DNA from: Deltaproteobacteria bacterium
GTDB taxonomy: Bacteria; Desulfobacterota; Binatia; Binatales; Binataceae
Direction of reading: 5' to 3'
DNA length: 32,184 nucleotides
Assembly (NCBI GenBank): GCA_019237115.1
Contig: JAFAHS010000403.1
Location: forward strand, 1 to 32,184
The position numbers were made by a program, and so were the translations under genes. The notes under the pieces are model-generated. The model was given only the letters and a program-made list of their open reading frames with translations. It was not told the DNA's origin and did not search any database. Positions 25,991-32,184 of the stretch are shown in pieces (the stretch's first letter is position 1; each line of letters starts with the position of its first letter).

Positions 25991-26331
25991 CCAGCCCGAT
26001 CCGATCGCGTTCGCACTGTGCGGGTTGAGAGCGCCTTGCGCCGGGTTGCATCCGATCAAGCATCACGGTGCGCAGCGGCGAGAGAGCGCGCGCTCGCCAG
26101 CCGTGTTGCTCAGGTGCCCGCAGGCGTGAGCAGGGAATTTCATCTGGCGTTGCTTTCGCCCCTTGGGTCACCCGGCGAAACTGCGGATGCCCCAACACCG
26201 TATATCAGGGAAAGTTTATTCTGAGGCGCGCGTTATACCACCCGGATAAACGCGTGCCAACATGACGGGTTTGGCGGTAGGAGCCGACGCGCGCTGGCTG
26301 GTCTCACCCCGCTCGTGGTATTTTTCGGCGT
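25991..26331. other. 341-base region without a recognised gene
   Basis: Open frames here (for example 26018-26224) are short and have no family pattern or ribosome-binding site. GTTTAT (26214-26219) and ATAAAC (26246-26251) form a weak 6-bp inverted repeat around GCGCGCGTTATACC. TATTTT (26319-26324) ends 7 bases before the next gene and may be its -10 element. No tRNA, terminator or mobile-element end was found. Confidence 0.5.
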
Positions 26332-27174
26332 ATGAAATTTGGACTCTTCGGCATCAACAATGGACCCTGCGCCTTTCCGGATACGGCCGCGGCGGTAGCT
26401 CAAGCGGCGGAGAGCGCCGGTTTCGAGAGCCTGTGGACCGGCGAACACGTGATTCTGCCCGATCCTCAAGCGCCGCCTTCGCCGGTGGCGGCCGATTATC
26501 CGATGGATGACCCGACCGTCGCGCTCGCCTACGTGGCGGCTCACACCCGAAAGGTTCGGTTGGGAACCGGAATCATCATTCTGCCGCAGCGCAATCCCGT
26601 GGTTCTGGCCAAAGAACTGGCGTCGCTCGATGTGCTCTCGAAGGGTCGCCTGATCTTCGGAATCGGGGTCGGCTACCTGAAGCCTGAATTCGAAGCGATC
26701 GGCGCCCCGTTTGATCACAAGGGGGCTCGCAGCGAGGAATTCCTGGCCGCAATGAAAGCCCTGTGGTCAATGGAAAAACCCTCCTTCAACGGACGATGGG
26801 TCAAGTTCAGCGGCGTCAATGCGATGCCGCGTCCAGTTCAGAAGCCCCATCCCGAAATTGTTTTCGGCGGTCACTCACGCGAAGCATTCAGCCGGGCTGC
26901 ACGTCTGGCTCGCGGATGGTATGGGTTCTCGCTGGATCTGGACGGAACGCGCAAGTGCGTCGACGGGCTCAAAGCTGCGTGTAGCAAGGCGGGACGCAAG
27001 TTCGAAGATCTGGAGATAAGCATCAGTCCGCGCCCTCCAGTCGACCTCGAGACGGCCAGACGATTCGCGGACTTAGGAGTCCATCGACTTATCCTGCTGA
27101 CCCGCGCCAACGATGAGAAAACTCTGCTTGGTCAGGTGAGTTCATTCGCCGATTCGATGCTAAGTAAATTCTAG
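26332..27174 (+). CDS. Luciferase-like (LLM class) oxidoreductase, probably F420-dependent
   Basis: This 280-aa protein has the bacterial luciferase-like TIM barrel. Motifs in order are MKFGLFGINNGPCAF, AESAGFESLWTGEHVILP, VRLGTGIIILPQRNPVVLAKELASLD (here in parts: VRLGTGIIILPQRNP and VVLAKELASLD), GRLIFGIGVGYLKPEFEAIG and KPHPEIVFGGHSREAFSRAAR. The last two are typical of the TIGR03619-type F420 group. It would transfer hydride to or from a substrate using F420H2 or FMNH2; the cofactor is inferred and the substrate unknown. No Shine-Dalgarno precedes ATG 26332; TATTTT ends 7 bases upstream. It is a single-gene unit, followed by a palindrome at 27190. Confidence 0.9.
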   Translation: MKFGLFGINNGPCAFPDTAAAVAQAAESAGFESLWTGEHVILPDPQAPPSPVAADYPMDDPTVALAYVAAHTRKVRLGTGIIILPQRNPVVLAKELASLDVLSKGRLIFGIGVGYLKPEFEAIGAPFDHKGARSEEFLAAMKALWSMEKPSFNGRWVKFSGVNAMPRPVQKPHPEIVFGGHSREAFSRAARLARGWYGFSLDLDGTRKCVDGLKAACSKAGRKFEDLEISISPRPPVDLETARRFADLGVHRLILLTRANDEKTLLGQVSSFADSMLSKF

Positions 27175-27189
27175 CGTTTACGGTTATCC

Positions 27190-27231
27190 TGCGGTCATCC
27201 TTAAGATTTTGCCCCTTATAGGATGACCGCA
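27190..27231. repeat. 12-bp perfect inverted repeat
   Basis: TGCGGTCATCCT (27190-27201) and AGGATGACCGCA (27220-27231) are perfect complements. TAAG and CTTA just inside can extend the stem past one bulged T. It begins 16 bases after the luciferase-like gene. No T-run follows, so it is not a standard terminator. It may be a processing hairpin, a dispersed palindromic element or a regulator site. The surrounding 27175-27464 gap is visibly richer in A+T than its flanks. Confidence 0.6.
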
Positions 27232-27293
27232 CAGACTACTGGATCCCATACCCGTCCTTTTTGGCGAATGGCAGTCTTTATGATGCTTCCCTA

Positions 27294-27303
27294 GTCTGCA
27301 GAC
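27294..27303. promoter_or_regulatory. 10-bp perfect palindrome GTCTGCAGAC
   Basis: This short exact palindrome lies in the A+T-richer region 56 bases before the -35 of the HTH-gene promoter. It is a possible regulator site, though a palindrome this short can occur by chance. Confidence 0.25.
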
Positions 27304-27358
27304 CGCCAATTTCCCGTCACAAATGCCAAAAAGTGACCACCGACCGAAGATCTCGGGC

Positions 27359-27386
27359 TTGACTACGTCCATCCTATCTAGACAAT
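27359..27386 (+). promoter_or_regulatory. Sigma-70-like promoter for the HTH gene
   Basis: TTGACT (5 of 6 matches) and GACAAT (4 of 6 matches) are separated by 16 bases. Transcription would start near 27393, leaving a leader of about 70 bases before ATG 27465. A second, weaker candidate -35, TTGATT, lies at 27430-27435. Confidence 0.5.
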
Positions 27387-27464
27387 TCTTAAGTGTCTTG
27401 TCGGCACATCATTTGCGTTACAGTCGCCCTTGATTCGCTTAATCACAGCAAGTAGGTCATTACT

Positions 27465-27656
27465 ATGAAAACCGAGAACGCTCATGTGCTGACGGTCAAG
27501 GAACTGTCGGACTATCTGAAGGTTCATCCTTCAACCATCTATCGGCAGCTGAAGCGCGGCAACTTGCCTGCGTTCAAGGTAGGCAGCGACTGGCGGTTCA
27601 ATATCGAATCGATCGACCGCTGGCGTCTTGAGCAGGATACCTACAAGTCGGCGTAG
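27465..27656 (+). CDS. Small excisionase-type helix-turn-helix protein
   Basis: This 63-aa protein is a single winged-helix DNA-binding domain of the MerR/excisionase (HTH_17) type. It reads VLTVKELSDYLKVHPSTIYRQLKRGNLPAFKVGSDWRF (in parts: LTVKELSDYLKVHPSTIYRQ and LKRGNLPAFKVGSDWRF), then IESIDRWRLEQ. The recognition helix is HPSTIYRQLKRG and the wing is PAFKVGSDWRF. No integrase or phage gene is adjacent, so it is probably a stand-alone regulator or architectural protein and not a true excisionase. AGGT lies 7 bases before ATG 27465. The gene has its own promoter and a strong terminator, so it forms a one-gene unit. The targets are unknown; the upstream palindromes are candidates. Confidence 0.88.
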   Translation: MKTENAHVLTVKELSDYLKVHPSTIYRQLKRGNLPAFKVGSDWRFNIESIDRWRLEQDTYKSA

Positions 27657-27692
27657 TCGGCCTGCCGCCATAGACAGTTCTTTCAACCATCG

Positions 27693-27733
27693 GGCGCGGT
27701 CCACAATCGCTGTGGGCCGCGCCTTCGCTTTTT
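27693..27733 (+). terminator. Intrinsic terminator of the HTH gene
   Basis: GGCGCGGTCCACA (27693-27705) and TGTGGGCCGCGCC (27711-27723) form a 13-bp stem with one G-T pair and a five-base loop. Five T residues follow at 27729-27733. It ends exactly at the stop codon of the convergent RNase gene. Confidence 0.75.
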
Positions 27734-29682
27734 CAGGCGCTTCCAATCGGCTCGGCTGCACCGAGGTAGTCAAATGCAAGCCAGCCGCGCAACGGATCAA
27801 CCCGGCTTATCCGGACCAGGATGGCGCTCTCATCCGGTAGACTGGGTGCGCCCCGAAGCGTGCCTCGCACCGCAAAGTCTGCCAGCTCGGCCGACGCACC
27901 CTCGCGCAAGGCGAGGGCGGTCAGGCGCGCATCGCGTGCGTGGCGATCGAGATAGCGAAGAATCCAATATCGCTTGGCACGCCGCTCAAGGTCGCGGCCG
28001 CTGGCTTCGGCGCTCTCAGCCCCTGCCAGCACCGCAAGCAACTCATCGACGCTGTAAGGCTGTACGCGATCATTTGAGAGCGAAGCGACCAACTGCCGCT
28101 GCAGCACCAGGTCCGCGTACCGGCGGATGGGTGAGCTGAACTGGGCGTAGTAATCCAGTCCTACGCCCGCGTGGTATTCGGGATAGAGAGAAAGCCGCGG
28201 ACGCTGAGCCTCGCCCCGCATCTCGGGCTGGACACGATAGATAATCGGAATCCGGTGCTCGGCGGCGAAGCGGGCCGCCAGGTAGTTGCTCAGCACCATG
28301 AACTCGGCAACCAGGCTGCGGGCGGCCGAGTCGCTGTCCAGCACTCGTATCTGAATGTCGTCGTCGCGCACGGTCACTTTCGGTTCGCGCCGGTGCACCA
28401 GCATCGCGCCGGCCATGCGTCGCCGCTCGCGTAGCTTTTCCGCCGCCTCCCGAAGCATTCGCAGCGAAGTAGCCACCTCGCGGTCCCCATCACCCGACTC
28501 GAGAATTCGGTCGGCCTCGGTGTAGTCGAGTCGTTTCGTGATCCTGATCTGCGCCGGGTAGATCGAGATGTCGCGGAGTTCGCCGGACGCGGAAATCTTG
28601 AGCTCGGTGGTCAGCACCGGTCGCTCCTCATTTTCGACCAGGCTCGCACGGTCGCACGAGATTGTCTCCGGCAGCATGCGGATGGTCGTTTCGGGCAGGT
28701 AGACGGTGGTGGCACGCGCGGCGGCTTCCTCGTCGACCGCGCCCCCCTTGGCAACAAAATCCGCCACCATTGCGATGTGAACCCGTACCCGTAGTTCGCC
28801 CGCGGCCAGAGCCTCGCAGGAAAGCGCGTCGTCTATCTCGACCGTATCTTCGTCGTCGATGGTGATTACGCATCCCGCTTCGATTCGCGGGCGCGGTGCG
28901 ACGCTGGTGGAGGCAGCTTCGGTCTCGGCCGCCTCGCTGAATCGCGGGTGCAAACCCGCGATAAAGGCGAAGCGTGGCGCATCGGGTTTGGCGCCGAGCC
29001 GCTCCAGAATTTCGAAGGAAGCTTCCGCGGGATCGACATCCGGGGCCGCCGTCGCAAGCACCTGGGTCAGCTCCCGGCTGCGAGCAAAGGGATTGCGCAG
29101 ATATTTGGCCACTTCCTCCAATAGCACCGGCGTTTCGTTCGAGGGTGGCGGAGCGGCACCGCTTAGAATGTCGCGGATCAGCGACTGCATACGCCGTGCG
29201 CTTTCGCTGCGGCCGCGGATTCGATCCTGCTGGACGCGCAGACGCTCCACCTGATCGGCCGGTCGCGGCAGAAACTCGAGGTGGCGGCGTACAAAGAAGA
29301 GGCGGTCGTTGATGAGTGCCTCCAGCATCACCGAGGCGCCGGTGGTGGAGCGTCTCCCGAAGTACAGTTCTGCAAGCTCACCGGCCGAGAAACTGCGGCC
29401 CTGTTCCTGCGCCACCTCCCACAGCAGGTTGAGATCGAGCTCCGCCGCAAGCGCGGCACGCTCTTCCTGCAGCGCACAGATGGCCGCGCGCGCCTCTTCG
29501 CGAGCCGGGCGTCGCTCCGGGTAGTGCTGCATGATGAGATCTCGTGAGACCAGACGCTCCTGGCCCGCTGCATCGACCAGCGCGAGATGCCGGTCCTGCT
29601 CACGGACCACCAGTCCCGCTTGAAAGCGTCCCTGGTCCAAAAATTCAACCATCGAGCCGGACCATTTCCCCGCTGTCCGCAT
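27733..29682 (-). CDS. RNase II/R-family (RNB domain) exoribonuclease
   Basis: This 649-aa protein has the RNB catalytic domain of 3'-5' exoribonucleases. The N-terminal region (VEFLDQGRFQAGLVV) is a small beta-barrel, followed by a helical segment. The RNB core starts near residue 270 with TIDDEDTVEIDDALS. It continues with VHIAMVADFVAKGG, YLPETTIRMLPE, and the conserved YYAQFSSPIRRYADLVLQRQL. Metal ligands are Asp276, Glu282, Asp284 and Asp285; Glu replaces the Asp at the second position, as I recall for cyanobacterial/plastid-type members. The C-terminal S1-like segment is degenerate. Start ATG 29682 or ATG 29652 (Met11, closer to the family start) cannot be separated. It is divergent from the gene at 29742. 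Confidence 0.9.
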   Translation of the reverse strand: MRTAGKWSGSMVEFLDQGRFQAGLVVREQDRHLALVDAAGQERLVSRDLIMQHYPERRPAREEARAAICALQEERAALAAELDLNLLWEVAQEQGRSFSAGELAELYFGRRSTTGASVMLEALINDRLFFVRRHLEFLPRPADQVERLRVQQDRIRGRSESARRMQSLIRDILSGAAPPPSNETPVLLEEVAKYLRNPFARSRELTQVLATAAPDVDPAEASFEILERLGAKPDAPRFAFIAGLHPRFSEAAETEAASTSVAPRPRIEAGCVITIDDEDTVEIDDALSCEALAAGELRVRVHIAMVADFVAKGGAVDEEAAARATTVYLPETTIRMLPETISCDRASLVENEERPVLTTELKISASGELRDISIYPAQIRITKRLDYTEADRILESGDGDREVATSLRMLREAAEKLRERRRMAGAMLVHRREPKVTVRDDDIQIRVLDSDSAARSLVAEFMVLSNYLAARFAAEHRIPIIYRVQPEMRGEAQRPRLSLYPEYHAGVGLDYYAQFSSPIRRYADLVLQRQLVASLSNDRVQPYSVDELLAVLAGAESAEASGRDLERRAKRYWILRYLDRHARDARLTALALREGASAELADFAVRGTLRGAPSLPDESAILVRISRVDPLRGWLAFDYLGAAEPIGSA

Positions 29683-29741
29683 ATCTCGTTTTCATTTTGA
29701 CGATGCCCCGCGACAAAGACTATATGGAAGGGCTGACCAAA

Positions 29742-29960
29742 ATGGTTCGAATCGAAATCGACCTGCCGGACGATCTGCGCGACGATCTTCAAACGGTGGC
29801 TGGCGCGCTCGGCATCCCAACCTTGTCCGAGGCCGCACTGATTGCCTTGGCCGATTGGACGGCGCGGCGCAAGGCCGAGATCGACGACAAGAATCCGGGC
29901 CAACGATACTTCGTGAACGAGGCACTTGATGAGCTCATCGGAAAACAATCCAAGAAATAA
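29742..29960 (+). CDS. Small ribbon-helix-helix-like protein
   Basis: This 72-aa protein starts at ATG 29742. GGAAGGG (29726-29732) lies 9 bases upstream, which favours it over the in-frame ATGs at 29703 and 29724. An N-terminal strand (MVRIEIDLP) is followed by two helices (DDLRDDLQTVAGALG and LSEAALIALADWTARRKAEI), consistent with a MetJ/Arc ribbon-helix-helix fold as in many antitoxins and repressors. No partner toxin gene is visible. The gene overlaps the next by 32 bases in another frame, so the two are coupled. Function unknown; DNA binding is inferred from the fold only. Confidence 0.6.
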   Translation: MVRIEIDLPDDLRDDLQTVAGALGIPTLSEAALIALADWTARRKAEIDDKNPGQRYFVNEALDELIGKQSKK

Positions 29961-30984
29961 CCGGTTTTCGAGCGCGGTCATTCTGGGTGCAGTGTTCGCC
30001 GCGGCGAGCTTTCAGGGGTTGTCTTCAGGGGCGCTGGCGGCGGAAAAAAAGAAGGGAATTGATGTCGAAATTCCCTACGAGGCGACGGTCTTGAAGACCT
30101 CGCTGGTCGCCCCGCTGTATGTCAACGAGGCGTCCGGCGGGATGGTGGTGTCCGACGGCGCAGGCGGCGTCTATGCGGTGACCTTGTCCGGCAAGAGCAC
30201 CGAGCTCGTCGGCAAATCCAAGCTGAAGCACCCCGCCGGGGTCGCAGTCGCTCCGGGCGGGTTTGGCACGGCAGGTCAAGTGTACGTGCTCTCCTCGGGA
30301 GATGATCCGGGGGGTTCCTGCGAGGTGGATGCGATCGATAAATCCGGCAGCGTCAGCACCTTTGCAAAGCTGCCCGATGCGGGCGGCGGCAAACCCACCG
30401 ATTGCCGCGATCTTCAATTCGGCGCGAAAGGCACCCCATACGCGGGCAAGCTGTACGCCGCTGTCAGCGGCAACTCCACGATTTATGCGATCGACGCGTC
30501 GGGCAAAGCTGCCGTCTTCGGCTCCTACGACAAGCCCAACGCGTGGGAGCTCACTACCATCGGTTTCGCCACCGGCAACGATTCGAAAGCGCCCAACATG
30601 ATGCTGGTTGGAATGCGCCTCAAAATGGGCGGGGCCGCCAAACTTGGCCGCATCGGCGTTGTTGGACCGGATGGAAAGCTCAAGGACGATCCATACCTGG
30701 TCGGATTTATCCGACCCAGCGGATTCGGTACGTCGCCCCCCAACTGGGGTTCGTACGGCGGCGTGTTTTTCATCGCCGACGCCGGCAAACCCGCTTCCGA
30801 TGAGGGTGGCATCGGCGACGGTGCCATCTATCGAGTGTACAAGGACGTGCCGCGGCCATACGCGAGCAACCTGGCCGACCCGACCTCGATGAAATTCATC
30901 GACGGCAAGATGGTCATCGCCGACCCGGCGATCAAGGGCAAAGCGGGACAGGGCGGAATCGTGGTCATCTCGTCACTCTTGTAA
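29929..30984 (+). CDS. Exported beta-propeller-like protein
   Basis: This 351-aa protein starts at ATG 29929, with GAGG 6 bases upstream inside the previous gene. A Sec signal peptide is clear: NNRFSSAVILGAVFAAASF then SSGALAA, with cleavage near residue 38. The mature part has repeated short beta motifs typical of NHL/SMP-30-like propellers (GGVYAVTLSGKS, GQVYVLSSGDDPGG, GKLYAAVSGNSTIYAIDASGK, GGVFFIADAGKP). No catalytic metal site could be identified with confidence. It is probably a periplasmic or surface binding protein. Its coupling to a small RHH-like gene is unusual for an exported protein. Confidence 0.78.
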   Translation: MSSSENNPRNNRFSSAVILGAVFAAASFQGLSSGALAAEKKKGIDVEIPYEATVLKTSLVAPLYVNEASGGMVVSDGAGGVYAVTLSGKSTELVGKSKLKHPAGVAVAPGGFGTAGQVYVLSSGDDPGGSCEVDAIDKSGSVSTFAKLPDAGGGKPTDCRDLQFGAKGTPYAGKLYAAVSGNSTIYAIDASGKAAVFGSYDKPNAWELTTIGFATGNDSKAPNMMLVGMRLKMGGAAKLGRIGVVGPDGKLKDDPYLVGFIRPSGFGTSPPNWGSYGGVFFIADAGKPASDEGGIGDGAIYRVYKDVPRPYASNLADPTSMKFIDGKMVIADPAIKGKAGQGGIVVISSLL

Positions 30985-31242
30985 TCGGCAGTCGACAAGT
31001 GGCTGGCCGCCGGAACGTCATCCGCGAACGTCGCGCCTCTTTGTCATTCGCAAGTCAGCTCACGGTGCAGGTGAGCGGTAAAGCGCATCAGGTCCACCGA
31101 GGCATTTCATCAATAACGAAGGTCGCACACGCTTGAGCGCGGTATGACGGTGTCATCGGAGAGCTAGTGCTTACGGGCGCCCAGATTTACCCGGTGGACC
31201 TGCCCTTAGGACCGGAAGGGAGCCCAAAGCGCAGAAGGATTA

Positions 31243-31899
31243 TCACCGCCAGGGCTCGCGGATGCTCTCGGTGTCGCCAGTCTCGTGGTTCACCAAGACC
31301 ATCTCGAGCTCTCGATAGCTGCCTTTGGGGAAGAAAACGTAGCCGCTCACGGTGAAGTTGCGGCGTACGTCCCCCTCCTGGAGCGCCACGCCCTGCAACT
31401 GCTCGGTGGCTTGCTGATCTGCCTTGTTTTGTCCCTGGCTGGCCCCGCTGAGCATACCGCTGCCCGCGCCGACCGCGGTGCCCACCAACGCGCCCGTCCC
31501 CCATCCTCCACCGAAGCCGGCACCGGCGAGCGCTCCGAGGCCAGCCCCAACCGCGCCTGCCGCGGCCCCGCTGACGGCGGCACTTGAAAGGGCCGCCTTG
31601 AGTTCGCCGGCTCCCCCCGCCTGCCGCGCCGCCTCCCCCGGATCAAGCGGAGCTACTCTTTCACCCACCTCATTGATGGCGAAAATCTGGCTAGGCACGA
31701 TCGCGCGCGGCTCATCGGTACCGTTGGCGACCGACACGTACACCGGCTCCACGTCACCGATCGTTTTGCCGGCCTGCATGCTGGTCGTGAGCTGGCCGTT
31801 CTGCGGCGTGGCAACAACTTGCGGCGTGGCCTTGATGGGCGGCGAGGCCACCGCGCAACCGGCCAGGCCAACTAGCAGAAGCAACACGATGCGCCGCAC
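31243..31899 (-). CDS. Glycine-zipper lipoprotein
   Basis: This 218-aa lipoprotein starts at GTG 31899. The N-terminus RRIVLLLLVGLAGC is a signal peptide with lipobox LAGC and lipidated Cys15. A beta-rich segment (VEPVYVSVANGTDEPRAIVPS) is followed by an Ala/Gly region of about 60 residues with glycine-zipper repeats (GAAAGAVGAGLGALAGAG, GALVGTAVGAGSGMLSGA), which packs against or inserts into membrane. A C-terminal beta segment (NFTVSGYVFFPKGSYRELEM) follows. GTG 31899 is preferred over TTG 31908 because GGAGG lies 10 bases before it but only one base before the TTG. The function is unknown. An IS110 transposase end lies 43 bases upstream of the start codon, so the native promoter may have been displaced. 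Confidence 0.8.
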   Translation of the reverse strand: MRRIVLLLLVGLAGCAVASPPIKATPQVVATPQNGQLTTSMQAGKTIGDVEPVYVSVANGTDEPRAIVPSQIFAINEVGERVAPLDPGEAARQAGGAGELKAALSSAAVSGAAAGAVGAGLGALAGAGFGGGWGTGALVGTAVGAGSGMLSGASQGQNKADQQATEQLQGVALQEGDVRRNFTVSGYVFFPKGSYRELEMVLVNHETGDTESIREPWR

Positions 31900-31941
31900 A
31901 GTCGTCAAACCTCCGGCGCTCTACCAAGAACTACATTTTGA

Positions 31942-32184
31942 TTAAGCAGCTTTTCGAATCTGGACTTCATAGCCGAGCTCTCTGATTCGGCGTGCCAGGC
32001 GTTGGGCGGTACGATCCTGGTCGAGGCGGGCGAAGTAGAGCGGCCCGGGGTCGCGATACGGCACCTGATCGCGCAGCACATAGTAAGCGGCGGTGAGGAT
32101 GGAAGCAGCCACAGCCAGGATCGCCTTTTTTGGACCACGGCGAGCTCGCAATCTTAAGAACTGGGCGTGGGGATAGTTGGTCTT
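31942..32184 (-). CDS. IS110-family transposase, C-terminal part (5' truncated by window edge)
   Basis: The frame is open from the right edge to the TAA at 31942-31944, giving 80 residues. The visible part matches the end of the IS110/IS116 C-terminal domain: YPHAQFLRLRARRGPKKAIL, then VAASILTAAYYVLRDQVPYRD, then DRTAQRLARRIRELGYEV (the motif K-KA-xAVaxSIL-xAYY-LRD-vPYrD-G). The RuvC-like DEDD domain and the catalytic serine region must lie outside the window, so activity cannot be judged. It is on the same strand as, and directly upstream of, the glycine-zipper lipoprotein gene, leaving at most about 40 bases for the non-coding end of the element. Confidence 0.85.
   Translation of the reverse strand, partial: KTNYPHAQFLRLRARRGPKKAILAVAASILTAAYYVLRDQVPYRDPGPLYFARLDQDRTAQRLARRIRELGYEVQIRKAA
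31942..32184 (-). mobile_element. Right-edge portion of an IS110-family insertion sequence
   Basis: This is inferred from the transposase fragment. IS110 elements usually lack clear terminal inverted repeats, so the exact end cannot be placed; it should fall between 31909 and 31941. The rest of the element lies beyond the window. Confidence 0.6.

Noticed and set aside
26018..26224. A 68-codon plus-strand frame in the truB to luciferase-like gap
   Set aside because: No Shine-Dalgarno, no conserved pattern and a biased Arg/Ala composition; treated as non-coding.
27465..27656. The HTH protein as a sign of a prophage or integrative element
   Set aside because: No integrase, attachment-site repeat, tRNA or phage gene is within the window; such small HTH proteins are common as stand-alone regulators.
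30985..31242. A possible small RNA or tRNA in the gap between convergent genes
   Set aside because: Only a 5-bp ATGAC/GTCAT stem was found, with no T-arm consensus, promoter or terminator.

Overview
The window is one contiguous stretch of GC-rich bacterial chromosome. Genes are dense and lie on both strands. Signal peptides, two lipoproteins and a periplasmic-type carbonic anhydrase point to a Gram-negative cell. Other enzymes suggest an uncultivated soil or sediment lineage of the Deltaproteobacteria/Binatota kind: a luciferase-like (possibly F420-dependent) oxidoreductase, short-chain dehydrogenases, a MaoC/FAS1-like dehydratase pair, an ACAD10/11-like acyl-CoA dehydrogenase, a DUF3536-type GH57 enzyme and a bacterial BAAT-like thioesterase. 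That lineage assignment is inference; no rRNA gene is present to anchor it.

Layout. Bases 1-4767 (all plus strand): the tail of an unknown protein, yqeY, then a catabolic trio (acyl-CoA dehydrogenase, microsomal-type epoxide hydrolase, metal-dependent amidohydrolase). Bases 5042-9779: an ABC-F ATPase and an alpha/beta hydrolase on the minus strand, a small conserved protein, an SDR, and an exported PKD-domain protein overlapping the SDR stop. Bases 9787-11680: a beta-carbonic anhydrase divergent from a TPR lipoprotein, then an uncharacterised conserved protein. Bases 11895-17283: an SDR, a FAS1-like dehydratase and a MaoC dehydratase (a plausible acyl-CoA reduction/dehydration module), then a GH57 enzyme translationally coupled to acetyl-CoA synthetase. 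A BAAT-like thioesterase (minus) closes this lipid/acyl-CoA-rich half.

Bases 18883-25990 hold the conserved translation/transcription operon rimP-nusA-ylxR-infB-ylxP-rbfA-truB. A canonical intrinsic terminator lies in the rimP leader, where there is no upstream same-strand gene to terminate, so it looks like an attenuator. A 279-base gap between rbfA and truB carries operator-like repeats and three stem-loops.

Bases 26332-32184: a luciferase-like oxidoreductase, an A+T-richer patch with a 12-bp perfect inverted repeat and an orphan excisionase-type HTH gene that has its own promoter and terminator, an RNase II/R-family nuclease, a small ribbon-helix-helix-like protein overlapping an exported beta-propeller-like protein, a glycine-zipper lipoprotein, and the C-terminal end of an IS110-family transposase cut by the window edge.

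I see no CRISPR array, tRNA, rRNA, prophage or obvious defence system. The window is mostly housekeeping and acyl-CoA metabolism. The less ordinary material is in regulatory DNA (rimP leader, rbfA-truB gap, HTH-gene upstream region), in possible leaderless starts, and in three small uncharacterised proteins.
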